From: Tetrahymena elliotti 4EA
Taxonomy: Eukaryota > Ciliophora > Oligohymenophorea > Hymenostomatida > Tetrahymenidae
Length of the DNA: 64,000 nucleotides
Direction of reading: 5' to 3'
NCBI GenBank assembly: GCA_000231825.2
Contig: JH720392.1
Coordinates: 124,549 to 188,548, forward strand
Part shown: in pieces, positions 35,394 to 49,318 of the stretch
How positions within the stretch are numbered: position 1 is the stretch's first letter
How the letters are laid out: each line of letters starts with the position of its first letter
The notes under the pieces: model-generated
Told to the model about the DNA's origin: nothing
Seen by the model: the letters and a program-made list of their open reading frames with translations, nothing else
Database searches by the model: none
Made by a program: the position numbers and the translations under genes

Positions 35394-38300
35394 TCATTTT
35401 TAATTACTGTTAATACTATTAGAATTTATTTGTATTTTTTGAGGAGGCATGTTAGTGTTAGAGGTTATTTCGAATGGTTATAGAGCTTACTATTATTCGT
35501 TGTCAAAATTCTATGAAGCCTTGGCTTTTTACAATTTGAGCTTAATTTGATTGTCATATCTTCCTTCAGCAAAGTTATTAAAGATTTATTCAATTGTAGC
35601 TTATCTAACATTATATGAAGATATGTTCAATTGCTTTTTGCTTTTTTCAAATAACTCAAATACTTTTCCAATTGAACTATTTGTATTTTCTACTTTAAAC
35701 CTATAGAGATTAGAGAAATGCTCAATAATTGAATAATCACCAAAGTTTGCTTCAATAAATTTCTAAATGTTTTAGCCATCATCTTCAATGCAAACAAATT
35801 CTATAAGCTGTTCAATAGTAATACCTTTTCCAGAATTGATATTCTATTTAATAAGTTTTCCTGATTCATCTTCATTAATTTATTCAAGTAATTCTGGTTT
35901 TTTCATAATATTCAAGATATTTTGAGCTTCATTCATTGTTAATAATCTCTATTAACCATCTAACTTCAAATTTTGAAGGTAATCAGCTACTTTTTATTAA
36001 GGAATTTCAGTTTTAACAACTAACTCATATCCTTATCCATATTTATTCTTAATCTAAGTAAGACTTCCCAAACACTTGAAAGATCCATTAACCATGATAG
36101 TTAATCTATTACAAAGAGCTTCTGCTTCTTCCATTGAATGAGTAGTTAATATTACTGATGATTGTTTTCTCTTAGTTGAAATACGAGAAATCACATTCCA
36201 CATAAATCTACGAGCCTCTGGATCCATACCTGTAGAGGGCTCATCTAAAAATACAATAGGGGGATTTCCAAGCATAGCTATTGCTACAGATAATTTTCTT
36301 TTGTTACCTCCAGAATATGTTCCTGCACATTTATTTTCAAAGGCGCTCAATCCCATTTCTTTAATTTTTTATGATACAAGTTACTCTCTTAAATCTTTTG
36401 GGATACCTTTAATTGCTGCATATAATTCTAAATGCTCTCTTGCCGTTAAGTTTTCTAATAAAGCATCAAATTAAGGACAATATCCAATATATCTTCTGGC
36501 GTCATTAATTTAATAACTTAAATCATATCCCATGATATGGACACTTCCTGATGAAGGTTAGATTTCACCTGCAAGCATTTTGAATGTTGTAGTTTTACCT
36601 GCTCCGTTAATTCCAAGTAAACCGAAACAATCACCTTCTTTAATACCAAAAGAAACTCTATCAACAGCAACTTTAGGTTCATTACCAGCTGCATAGAATA
36701 TCTTTTAAATATCTTTAACTCTAACTGAATAATCATTATTGCTTGAATTAGCTACTGTATCCATTTCTTTTTAAACATCGGAATCAAAGTTTTAATTCAA
36801 ATATTTGATTTGATTTCCTTAAGATTTTATTAAATCTTTTACTGATTTTTTTTACTTCAAATATTCAATTAAAAATATTAAAGAATAATAAGCTACTCCT
36901 TCTAAGGCAAGCATCAATACATCTCCTCCTGTAATGTCCATATCCCATGTGCTCTATTAGGCAGTTTTTCCAATAATAGTAGCATAAAGAGATTTATTTG
37001 CCATATTAATAATACCATAACCAAAACAGAAAGATGGGAAGAGTCTTAAAATCCATTGAATTTTTAGAGCAGTGGAACGAGTAGATTTAATGAGTCTCAA
37101 TACCATGAATAGAATTGGACCAACTGATCCAAGTAAAAAGTTAAAGAAGAAAGCAAATACTTAAGCAATACCAGAATTTTAGAATAAAAATCCAACTAAG
37201 TATGTGAAAGGAATGATAGCCCAACCATATAAAATAAATAGAGTACACATAGCTCCAAAATTATCTCCTGAACTAAAAGTTTCAATGTTATAAGCAATTA
37301 CCATTAAGATACATAAGCAAGCTGGTATAAGATGCTTACTCATATCAACAATGTAATTACTTATCCAATAGCTTCTAAGAGTTAATCCTGATACAAGTTA
37401 TTAATGCTTAATGTTTTCTTCTCTTTCTTTCACTGTAAAAATAATAAGAGAAGCAGGAATCAAAGCATATGCTATTGAAAAGATGAATGAAGCAATAATA
37501 CCATCAGATGTATTCTCAAAACCTTTAACTTAATATGGTAATGGGAAAGGATTAAATGTTAATTTTATATTCTTTTTAGGATCATTTGTAGCTAGTCTTA
37601 ATATAGCATTATTCATCTAATTTATGAATAATGGAGTTGTATCCTTAGATATTGTCTGAACCTAGGCATCATATGAAAAAGCTAAATTAGTAGTGTCAAC
37701 TTGAGTTATGAAATAAGATCCCTTTCTATCAACTGATTTCAAAGAGAAATTTTATTCATCCCATACTGTTTTTGAATTAGTATTAAAGAATTCAGTCTTC
37801 CAATCATTTGGATTTAATTTACTAACAAGATCAGACATTTTTTAAGGTGTTTCAGAACCTGAATAAATAATGTTCAAAGGCGTAGAATAAATAGATGGTT
37901 CAATTACTAAGGAAGGACTTTCAGTAATAATTTGTATCAGAGTAATACTTAATCCAAGAGCAACAACCAAAAAGGGAATAACAATTTCACAAAATAGACC
38001 TCTCTTGTCTCTCTTAAAGTAGATAATTCTCTTTAGGATTTATCCTTTGCAGTGATTTAAAAATAATTCAAAACTTCCTTTGATTCTTACTTGATTTAAA
38101 TCAAAGTTATCAACCTAATCATCTTCTTTTACTTCTTTGATTTCTGGACTTCCTTATTTCTATTCAACGCTATTGTTTTGATTTTCTTTTTCTTTTTCTG
38201 AAGATTGCTCAGCTATTCTCAAGAAAACTTCTTCTAAAGTTGTAATTGAAATACCATAAGATTCTATTTAAAAGGTCTTTTTGTTTTATTCTATTCCATT

Positions 38301-40721
38301 AAAGATCTCAGGGAACTTAGAAATTGTCTCGCTCTTTAACTAGATTGTAATTTCACAAGAAACATCGCTTAAAACATTTGCTGATGGAATTACTGATTTA
38401 ATGTAACTAATAATGGGTTCACTCTTGACATTATTTTCTTACTTTAAAATAGATAAATTATAACCAACACCGAAACGATCTTTTAAAAATTCAGAAGAAC
38501 CACAACAGATAAGTTTTCCTTAACCCATAATACCTATTCTATCACCAAGATAATCAGCTTCATCCATGAAGTGTGTTGTTAATATAATAATTCTGTCATT
38601 TCTATATTATTTTAACATATCCCAAATGTATCTTCTAGCAGAAGTATCCATACCGCTTGTTGGTTCATCTAAGTAAATAATTTTACTGTATCCAACAAAA
38701 GCAATAGCAACACTTAGACGTCTTTTTTAACCTCCTGATAAATTCTTGCTAAGTACATTAGTTTTTTCTTATAAGTCAACATCTGCAATTAATTTTTCAA
38801 CTTCTTTTTTCAATAATTATTAGTCTTTAAGTCCTCTAAATGCAGCGTAAAGTTCAAGATGTTCCTTCACAGTTAAATTATCAAATAAAACATCATGCTA
38901 AGGACAAACTCCCATGAAAGTTCTTATTTCTTCCATTTATGTTGAGAGATCTAAGCCATAAACCTTTGCAGAACCTTTTGTGCTTTAAAGCAAACCAGTC
39001 AACATAGATATTGTTGTGGTCTTACCAGCTCCGTTATGACCAAGTAAAACAAAAATCTAATTTTTATACATGGTTAAATTTAAATTTTACACAGCATTAA
39101 ATGGAAGTCCTCTGCCATAGAAAGTTTTTTTAAGATTTTAAATTTATAAGACTTCATTTTTAAGCTCTTAGTCCTTCATAAGCTAAGTAACTTCTTCAAT
39201 ATTTTTTAAAGAAATTTATTCATTGTCATTTTATTCTTCAAGTAAATGTTAATCAGTGTTATCTTTATTGGCATTTGCATTATTATTTTTCTTAAAGAGA
39301 CAGTCTAAGAAGAATAAAGGTTTTTTCTTTTAACCAAATTCATTTGGAAGAACTTAATCAAGATAAAGAGAAAAAAGAGCAAAAAAAGCAATATTAAGTA
39401 AATTCATTAAAATTTATGCTTAAACATTGAAATTGTTCACCATTTAATCAGCATTAGAAAAAGTAACTCCCAACGAATTAGCTTCCAAAACAATTATAAC
39501 CTCGCATGCTAGAGCTATTCCTGTCTAAGTTAAGAAACTTGCTCCAGTATATTGCGCAGTTGAATAAACTCCATTTTATAATGTAGTATTGATGACTATT
39601 GTAAACAAGAAAAACAATACTGCAAAGAGTGTTCCTTATCTTGCCTTAGTAAAGAATGAGGTCATAAAAATAGCTTAAAAGATTAAAGAAATACAAAATA
39701 GCCAAAACCATATGAAAAGGAAGAAGTAATTGCTTGATTTGAAGACAGTAATTTTTAATGCGAGTGCTTGTAAAAGGGAAATTACCGTAAAAATAGCTAG
39801 ATAATGTATAATCCATGATAAATAGAATGAGGAAGTCTTCATACCTTAAATCTTCATTGTTTCTCTAATCTTCTTTTCCTTTTCAGTTAAAATGCTTTAA
39901 CATAGTCTCAAATAACTTAGAATGAGAGGCAAAACAACAAAAGGTGCAAAGTTTCCTGTTATTTAAAGATCAATCTCATCCTTTGTATATTTCTCTGTTT
40001 TAATTGGATAAACATTTGCTTAGATCTTAGCATTTGCATTTGCTGTTTCTTTTCTCAAAATAAGATTATCGATATAATTCTATAGAGTAACAAATCCTGA
40101 AGAAATCCATTTATCGTAAAGAGGATCTTTGAATTCTGTCTTGTAATCATAAGTAGTAAGTCTAGTAGTATCTGGAACTTGATCCATTACTCTAGAAGGT
40201 GGACCAGTGTTGTTAAAAACTAAAGTGTAAGAATATTAACCACTAGTAGAAGTAGAAATTTCAATAGCCATACAAATATCCCAGTTATAATTTATATCTG
40301 TTGTATATTTGAACAGTTCATCAAGTGAATCCCATCCCTCAGTTTCATACCCATAAACATTTTTAAGCATTGAACCAACTTAGTCAATTAGTTCATTTGA
40401 TTTTGGAACTAAAACTACTCTTCCATTTCTATTAGGTCTTCCATCTCTCATATTATTCTTACAGTTTAACATAGGAGGAATAATTTCTTATCCAGTAGAA
40501 TTAAATATACCAGTTGGAATATTTGGATATAAAACATCGGGTTTATCTATATACGATGTCTCTGGAATGACTGAAGTGCTCACATTTGATCTAATTAAAC
40601 CAAGTCCTCCCAAACAAACAAGAAATGGTAATAAAACTTCAAATAAACTGCAGCAAAGGTTCCTTCTCCAAAGTATAAAGTTCTTCCTAAGCAAAGCACT
40701 TAGATGTTTATCTTTTAACAT
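35394..40721 (-). CDS. ABC transporter, ABCA-type full transporter
   Basis: A single 1,775-codon frame without introns, ATG 40721 to TGA 35394. Order: TM helix (near residues 20-45), large extracytoplasmic loop with PPMLNCKNN and a RxxxPD region, TM bundle ([13 protein letters not shown] onward), NBD1, linker, second TM half with its own loop, NBD2, and a Gln/Asn-rich tail. NBD1: Walker [13 protein letters not shown] (near 557), signature LSGGQKRRLSVA, Walker B IIYLDEP. NBD2: Walker [13 protein letters not shown] (near 1367), signature [12 protein letters not shown], Walker [13 protein letters not shown]. Both sites are complete, so both should bind ATP. ABCA proteins move lipids across membranes in well-studied animals; the substrate here is unknown. 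Length fits the ciliate ABCA family. Confidence 0.95.
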
Positions 40722-42321
40722 TTTATATTTTATTTTTTAAATTGTTTTTATAATTAATAATTATTATAAAATTTGTAATATAATTTTCAACTTTTCAAAG
40801 CCTTCAAGTAAAAATAAAATAACAATAAATCGCAATACAGCTGCTGTTGTCAAGAAGAAACTTCTTTTTTAACCTTAATTACTTTTTCTTTATTAATATT
40901 ATTATGATTATTTTTTAATTAAAAATATAAGTAAAACAGTAAATTCTAGATTTATGATGATACAATATCTTTGTTATTAATTTATTATTTAGATCATCAT
41001 TTTCATGGCAACTATTCTTAATTCTAAAAATCTCCACATTCAAGCTAAAACTTCCAAAAACGAAAATTTCTTCTTTTTTTTAGAAATATTTTAAAAAATA
41101 AGTTTGCGAATAAATAGATTTTCTTTTAAAGTGTAAATTTTATAAAACCTTTCCAAAAATATTTAGAGATTTTGAAATAATTTTAAAATATAAAACAAAA
41201 ATAGGGAAAAAAACAATGAAAATAACTAAATCAAATCTTGAAAGTAATTCTTATGACTGTCTGCTGTAATTTGGCAATAAATTCTGTTCAACATCAAATT
41301 TTTTTAATTAATTTTTTAAAAACAAATGTAATAGATCCAAATCAAAATTTACAATTACTTACTGCATATTTTTTAATATTTTCTTTTAAATATCGAAACT
41401 AAAAAATACTTGCAATAAATAAACAAACAATTACTTTATAATAATCCGCATTAAGCTTCCGATGATTTTAACAACACCTGCATTTCACATAAATCATTAA
41501 TTGTGAAAATAAAAATTTTTAAATTTTAAATAATTTTCTAAAATAAAGACAATAAATTTTATTTATATTTAAATTATATTCTATATTTATTAAAAGATTG
41601 GGAAGCTATTTTTTTGAAATAAACAATAAACCTTCTTATTATAATTTTTACTTTCTTGAGCTTAATTAAAATAGATTGGAACACTTGGTTTATTTTATGC
41701 ATTCTATCTAGAAAAAATAAAATACCCAGCTTTCAATTTACATAGAAATTGAATGACAGGATTAATAAGTATCCATAACAACTTACATAATCGAATTCTG
41801 AACTCTAAATATAATTATCTATTTATATTATTATCTTATATGAAGTATAATTACAATATTATTAAATCAAATGTTATTTTTTATTCATAACAAATAAATA
41901 ATCCCAACCAATTTTAAGAAGAGAATGAATATAAATTTCTCAAATTGAGTCAAGTTTTACTTAAAAAGTTACTTATGACCAATAAATCTAATAAATGAGC
42001 TCATTTTTATTGCTAGTGTAAAAGTTTTTGACTTATCACCAAAATTAAATCCATCTTTTTATCTAATAAGTCTAAGTTTTTTATAGAAACAAATCTCGAG
42101 GTATCTTTAAAGTCTTTTCATGTTATTTAAAAAATTTTTGTTTAAGACCATTGCTTTTGTTTATTTTTGAATATTAATTTGCATAAAAAAATATTTTTTG
42201 ATTGTTATTAAATTGCGGTTTTAATTCTGAATAAAGAATTTTTCAAAATACCATATTTTAATTTCTATGAGCTATGAGCAGAAAGCATTTTTATTGATAT
42301 AAACAATTTTTGATAGATGGA
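40722..42321. other. Intergenic stretch, A+T rich
   Basis: About 1.6 kb upstream of the ABC transporter. No coding frame, repeat or RNA gene recognised. Confidence 0.5.
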
Positions 42322-42867
42322 ATGAATGCCATATTATTAAAGTAATTAGATATCAAAGAAAAGAAAAAAATATTTGATGAATAGATTAATGAAAATGAAT
42401 TTAAAACAGTAACAAATAGCAGTAATTTAGAATTTTCTAGATTGATTTATAATATTTAGCCATCTTTAAACACTTTATAAAATATAAATTTGGCTATATT
42501 GATTTTTTTAGAAGTGGCAAATAGCATATAGTTTTCTCCTTTTCATTATTTGTTTTATTTAATTGCTATTTTAACTTTCTCATTATTCAATTGTAAAATA
42601 TTTCTTTTAGCATTAGAGAGATTCATTTCTGTTACTTAGAGCCTGTAAAAGAGCGACTCAGTTTCTATTTATTAGCTAATACCTTTTTACCTTAAAACGA
42701 ATAAGATGTTTAGTTTTTAAAACATTTTTTTAAAAAAATTTCTCCTTTCATTTTTTAGTTTTTCTTTATTAAAATAAGCAGTTTTTGCTAAAAGAAAATA
42801 AATATACCCTTCTTCCTCAATTATAGGCTATAACAAAACTATTATCTTTAACAAAATGAGAATATGA
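42322..42867 (+). CDS. Uncertain ORF, possibly first exon of a gene
   Basis: Open for 181 codons from ATG 42322 to TGA 42865. The first 60 residues look protein-like (KQLDIKEKKKIFDEQINENE, TVTNSSNLEFSRLIYNIQPS). After that the composition becomes low-complexity Phe/Leu/Ile, which is what A+T-rich non-coding DNA gives. Donor- and acceptor-like sites exist in the second half (for example CTTTTAG near 42611), so the real gene may be spliced. No family recognised. Confidence 0.35.
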
Positions 42868-44084
42868 AAAAGGAGTTTTTAATAAAACTAAATATTATTT
42901 AGAGGATATATTTATTAAAAATATGGTATGATTTACATACATATAAATATTAGATTTAGCATACTGTTCTTAGAAACACAAAAATAATTTATTTCATTTT
43001 GTTCTTTAATTAATGCTTTTGAAGAGAAAATAAAAATAAATGTTTTTTAATATTAAAAATAGAAAGAAGTTCATTTTGGTGTGTGTCATTATTAGATCTT
43101 TTGTATTTAAGATATCAATTTAAAAATATTAAACTATTCAGCTGTATTTTAAAATAATTATTATTAAAATGTTATTAAAATTCTAAAAACTCATTTTGAA
43201 TCTTTTGTTTTTGCCAAACAAAAAAACAAATTTTTAAATTATTTATTATAGAAAACTTCAAAATATTTTTTTTAAAGAAGAGGATTTAAAAATAGATTTT
43301 GATAATCTTTACTATTTTTTGCTATATGACAAATCGATTAGAATACAAAACTAATTTAAATTAGTTTTTTTTATTGAAACTAAATTCTTGATTTTTCTTT
43401 TAAATTAACAATTTAAAATTTAATTAAAAAAAAGAAATTAAATTAGATTTTAAATTTTTGTTAAAATTTAGGCATTTAACTTTAATTAAATATTTTTATT
43501 TGTTAAATAAATTCTTTTCTTCTTTATTTTTATAATAATCAATCAACTTTAATTTAAAAACTAAGTTAACTAACCTTTATTTACTTAGAGTTGAATATTA
43601 TTTTATATTTAAAAGTAATGAACGGTGATTTGTTTAACTTGTCTTATTCTTTTTCTGTAAGTTAGTATTTTTGCTATTATCTCTAATTCTTTAAAATAGC
43701 AATGCCTGAAACATCAATAGGGACTACTGAAGGGCATTCTTCCCTAAGAGAGAAATTCTAAATCTGATCTTATTCTAGATATTTTAAAAACTTAATTTTA
43801 GTTTAATTCAAGTTATAATACTATTCTTAAAAATAAAGATATCTTTTTTAAAATGTTGGAATTTTTTATTTTTTTGATATAACTAATTTTAAACAAAGAA
43901 AGAATCCATGATAGAATCAATAAATATTTATGAAATTGATATAGTAATTGATAATAAAATTTTTAAAAAGAAGGCTAAATAATAATAAAACTCAGGAATC
44001 CTAGAAGCAAAAATTAACACGCATAAATAAACTCTCTATTTACATAAAATTGATAAATGAAATTAATAAATTTTGCAAAGCCAA
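42868..44084. other. Intergenic stretch, A+T rich
   Basis: No confident feature. Possible continuation exons of the ORF at 42322 cannot be fixed. Confidence 0.45.
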
Positions 44085-47000
44085 TCAAACTTTGCTGATA
44101 ATTTCTTTCTTCAAATCAAGGTTAAAGCGGTTATAGACATCATCAATTAGTTCATCATAGTTAACAAAAAGTTTCCAATAAAAGAGACAGACATAAGACT
44201 TTTAATCAAAAATAGTTGTTGAGTTATTTTAATTGGTTTAAAAAATGTATTTATTACTTTAAGGAAAATGAAGATTAGCTGCATTATAGGGATTAAATAA
44301 CTCATACCTTTTCCAATCATGTCATATTATGAATCAACTGAATTCCATTTCTGTATTTACATTTAAAAAATATTTAATTTAATATGTTATTTGTTCATCT
44401 TTAAGTGAAAAAGTTACTGATGGATACGTTATGAACCAGGTTATAGAAAGTGAAATAGAAGCTAAAAAGATTAAAGTAAACCTTCTTAGTCTTTTTCTTG
44501 TCATGACTTAGCAGTAGAAGAGAATGTAGCAAGTCATAACTAAGACCATCTATTAAATTATAATTAAATTTTTCATTTTATATTGAAAGTTTAAAAAGTA
44601 AATCATTACATCTATGAAATTGCAATTGTCATAACTGAATAAAAGGAGATATAAAATGTATAAGAGAGTTATTCTAAAGATAGTTGTAGCCCAGTCGTTG
44701 ACTTTATTTTTATTTTAAGAGTTTTTATTTTTTAGTTTTAAATAATAGAAATTACCAAAAGGAGCAACTAAGGCAGAAAGGGAGTTGATGAGATTAACTT
44801 CAAATTTCAATACTGAGACTGAAGAGGAATCTTGATCAATAGTTTGATAACCCAAACTAAAATTAGTAGTTTGAAGTTTTCTGTCTTTAGCTGCAGTATT
44901 CTTTTATTCTGTTATTTCATTTTACCACATTTAAGCAAGGAAAACTGATGGATTTGGATTTATGGGACATTATTCCTTATTCATCATTTACATGCTAGAC
45001 TTAAAGCTGTATTCAGTTCTGTAATCTTAAGTAGCACTAAACTTAAAAACAAGGACTTGTTCTTTTTGTGGTGGAATAGCTATTTCTATATTGTCTTTAT
45101 CTATAATATATAAACGTTATATAAGCAATCAAACAAAAAGTTTAATAAAATTAGATTACCTTAATATTCTTTTGGGAGACTGTATCCAAGTAATTTTGTG
45201 AAAGTTAGTTTTTAGTACAAGCTTGTATTCCATGAAAAATTGTAGAAATAGAAGAAAAGAAGACCCATATCAGATCCATAAATTCTACCAATTTATTCAC
45301 CATTATATTTGTTGATTTTAATCTTTGAGTTAGGATTTCCAACTGAAAATTTAATATTCTCTTAGCAATAAGATTTAATTGCCTAGCACATAAATTTATC
45401 AAAATCCATACCTTCTTGAATCAATGAAAATTAAGTTTCTTATTCACCATAGCAACCTATTTTTTAGTTAAAATTATAATTATCATTAAATAAATCATTT
45501 TGGATTCAGTATGCATGTTTCTAAATTTGCAAAAGATGTTAAACCAATTGAAATTAAATTATCAAAATAATAAGTTTTGAATATTTTACTGACTACCAAA
45601 TTTCTATAATGGCTCTAACACCACATAACTTCTGTCAAAATGTAGTATTCACCTTGATCTAAATTATAAGATCTGATTGCAATATTTCTTTCTACATCAA
45701 ATTCTCCTCCTATCCATTTAATATCTCCGTTTTATTCTCTTTTGACAAGAATAAAAGTAGCAAAAGAATATTTATACTTTGATTCATCGTTATTATAATG
45801 ACGCATATCTTTTTAATTAAGAGAAATAGCTAAATGCTTGGTCTTCTTGAGTACCTAAAGTTTTAGAATAGCCTAATTGCTCTATGATAATTTAAATGAT
45901 ATAGAGTTATATTTTGCTGAATCTTAGATCTAACAAGCTCCTACACCTTCAAAGAACTTGCAAAAATCTTAGATATTCATCCAAAATGACCCATCCTCTT
46001 CTCTTTTGAAGTTAGGTACCTAACTCATTGTGTATTAGTTCCACAATTTAGTATCATTATCTGACCAATCTCCTTTCCATTCTCCTTTACTATTTTTATA
46101 ATAAAATGTTGAAAAATCATTAAAGAACAACTATTTCAACGATTAAGGATAAAAAGTAAACCAATAATATGCATTTAAAAAAATAATTTTGATAAAATTG
46201 ATGGGGTCTGAAAAGGGAGGATAAATATATTTTCTCTAATTTTTAATAGGAGTTTCAAGCTAGTTGCTGTCCTAATTAAAACAAAGACTAATATATATAT
46301 TTTGTTTATAATACCCCCAAGTTAATTCAAAACAAATTTATTGAAAAAATATTTTTGAAAAACCTATTTATGATGTCAATTTGATTGATTGGAAAAGGTA
46401 AAATTTATGTCTAATTTTATGTTATTGCATTTTTTGAGTATTTAGTATTTGCTTATTTATTTAATTCTTTTTTTGAGTGTGTGTCTTAGTTTGAACTAAT
46501 TATTTGTTGATAAATGCATGTATATTGATAATATATCCCAAATAGATATAAAAAGCTTTTAAAAAGATTAAAATATACCCCCATGGATTTCTAATTTAAA
46601 GAATGCGATGTTCTTATCCGTCTTGAGTCTTCATTTTACGAACGTCTAAAATTGAGTAAGCATGTCCAGAATAAAGACCAACTTCTAATTAGGCTTCCCT
46701 AATATCTGTGGAAGGTGTGTAGCATGTAAGGATATCACCTCTTCCAGCTTTATCATGCTCAAATAAGAAATTAAACATGCTGTCAGGATCTTTTTCATCA
46801 AAATTGACATAAGGAGCACCTGTTAAATCTCTGAGAGCAACTGCTGGATTACCACCTTCAATTTTATAATATGAACCATAGGCTTTTGCATAAGCCTTTT
46901 CCAATAAAAGTACCCACAATTCATTTCCATTAGATCTAGTGAATGCGGGTTATCCATTTTTACATGGAATGTGATCATCAACAACGATACATCTCCATTC

Positions 47001-47474
47001 TCCTTCAATATTTAACCAGATAGCATAAAGACCATTTTCTTAGTAAACCTTAGTCTCAAATAATCTCTTAATTAACTATTCTCTTTCTGCTAGAGAACTT
47101 AAAGATGATAAAAAATAGCAATCACCTAAAATACCTTATTTGATATCGTTTGGTTCAATAGAATCAAATAATTTTGGCTATTCTCCTGGAGCTAACTTCA
47201 TAAATTGTTTTGGTCTGAGCCAAGTAATTTGAGACCATGATTTTAAAGTAGAAGCATCAGTTATATCATCCCAATTGTGGCAAAGAGATTCTCTATCAGG
47301 AGGGAATTGCTCATCTATAAAAAAGGATCCAGGATTCTAACTTAAATGATCTTTACGCATCTAATATTCAGAAATATCAACACCAAACTCTTTACAAAAT
47401 ATTTGCTTGATGTTATCCATCGAATCGTGTGTAGTTCCTCCTAATTTACTTGAAGAAGGTATTTGCATCGACAT
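44085..47474 (-). CDS. Calpain-family cysteine protease with membrane anchor
   Basis: Six phase-consistent exons: 46579..47474, 45590..46089, 45160..45456, 44610..45100, 44482..44549, 44085..44307; 824 residues. The catalytic triad is intact: Cys in GDCYFLSSLSSLAE (near 116), His in GHAYSILDV (near 270), Asn in RNPWG (near 295). Splicing across a 489-bp intron gives RNPWGKGEWKGDWSD, the canonical continuation. Residues about 340-690 fit the calpain C2-like region (FWMNIQDFCKFFEGVG, YYILTEVMW). Near the C-terminus a hydrophobic hairpin (FRITLLYILYLLLF, MVLVMTCYILFYC) precedes a basic TRKRLRR stop and a cytosolic tail ending LKKEIISKV. Calpains cleave proteins in the cytosol, usually Ca-dependently. 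No EF-hands are seen, so Ca regulation would have to act through the protease core. Confidence 0.88.
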
Positions 47475-48865
47475 TTTTTCAAATTCTAAACCTTTTACTT
47501 ATTTGTTAATATTGCTGCTTACTGATTGTAATAATCTTTAAAACTTTTTTTTGAATGAATATTAATTAAACAATATTTTATTTATGCATTCTTTAATCAA
47601 ATCCAAATAGAACTAATAATTTTTATTTCGCGATAAACCAATACTAATAACTCCAAACAAATCTTATTTAATTAGATACTTTAAGATAAGCGATTTGATT
47701 TATTATTTTTTGCCAAAAATACTCTTTAGCCATAAATTACTTTTATTAATCAATCAATACCTTCATTACAAAAGATTTCAATTTCTTCTCAAATTCACAT
47801 AAAAAAGGATACGTTTTGCTCACCCAACATTGAATCTGTTTTTTACATTTTGATCTCTTTTAATTTCAAAGATAAATTTATATTCAATATATCTAACAAT
47901 TTATCAATAAATACTTAAGTAAGTTATTTTTGATAAGAAATTTAATTGTTTAAATTTAAATTTGCTTTGTTTTTCTTCAAAAAAATAATCTACATTCTTA
48001 TCCATGAATAATTATTAAAAAATAGATCCATTATTTAATATTAATATCTAAAAATGCTAAAAATTTAATGAAACAAAAAATTATTAAACAACTAACATAT
48101 TATTAAAGTTAAATTATCATATAAATTTTATTTTTATTCAGATAGTAATAATAATTTCATTAATATTTATTTGTTTAATTCTATTTGTTGCAAATATTTA
48201 TTTGATTAAAAAAATAATATTTTTGAAGATTGAAAAGCAGAATTATTTAAATAATTATTTTGCGAAATAGAACATTTTTAAATTTAAAATATTCCTTAAA
48301 TAATAAATGTTGAATTAAATAAATAAAAAATTTTCATAAAAGTAATGATAGGAGTTATTTAATCTTTTATTACTTAAACTATTATTAATTTATTAAGTGT
48401 GTGTAAGAAAGAATTATTTTTTGTTTATTAAAAATTAGAAATTTACAAAATAATATTTTATTTTGTTTTTAAGTATTTTTTAGCTAAATATTATTTTTAG
48501 TAAAAAAAAGTAGTTTCTTCCACAAAAAAATGAATAAATGTTAGAGAATTTTATTTAAGAAAAGATAGAATAAAATAATTTTTAAAGTAGAAATTAAAAG
48601 ACTTTAGATAAACAAAGAATTATTATTTATCTTAATTTAGAAGTTAAGTTATTCAATTTTAAATAAAATAATTTAATTGTTTTGATTCTCTTTTATTTTA
48701 TGATTTTTTAAATAATGAAATTACATTACCATTATTGAATCAATTTATTTTGTATTTTGAATTTAATTCAAATCCAAAAAATTTATTAAATTTAAAATTA
48801 AATGCAATCCAAAAAATAATTAAATTCTTTTAAATATTAAAAATAGAGTTGATTTTAGATATTAA
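47475..48865. other. Intergenic stretch, A+T rich
   Basis: The frame upstream of the calpain ATG stays open for about 20 codons (SSNINKQVKGLEFEKM), so a 5' exon could lie at 47475-47540. Beyond that no feature was recognised. Confidence 0.4.
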
Positions 48866-49141
48866 ATGAAATTGATAAGATACCTCTTTCAGTAGATATT
48901 TTTTTTAATTACATAGTCTTTTAAAGATATTTTCAGAAGAGTAATTGATAATTAAGTGATCTAGCTAGATTAGTTAGAAATTAAAGTATAATTATTAATA
49001 GAGTTTATTGAAAAACAGGGTGTTTCATATTACTAATTTAATAGAGGCATATTTCAAATTTTTTATTTTTTTTAGGATTATTCTGAATTGCTTGAATTAT
49101 TATTACTCTAAATCCTCATAAATTATCATCGTATTTTCTGA
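48866..49141 (+). CDS. Uncertain 91-codon ORF
   Basis: ATG 48866 to TGA 49139. The product is hydrophobic and helical (FKDIFRRVIDNQVIQLDQLE, DYSELLELLLLQILINYH). It may be one exon of a larger gene continuing into 49319-50033, but no combination of splice sites I tried keeps frame throughout. No family recognised. Confidence 0.3.
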
Positions 49142-49318
49142 ATTATAGATAAATTAAATACATTATATTAGGATTTAAAATTAATAGATAGAATAATATG
49201 TTGCTAATAAAAAATAAATTTATGATTTTTTGAACTCAGATTTTGAGTAATATATAAAATAAAAGGTTTTAAGATTTAGTAAGATAATTTTTTTCTTAAA
49301 ATAATTTTTTATTTTAGG

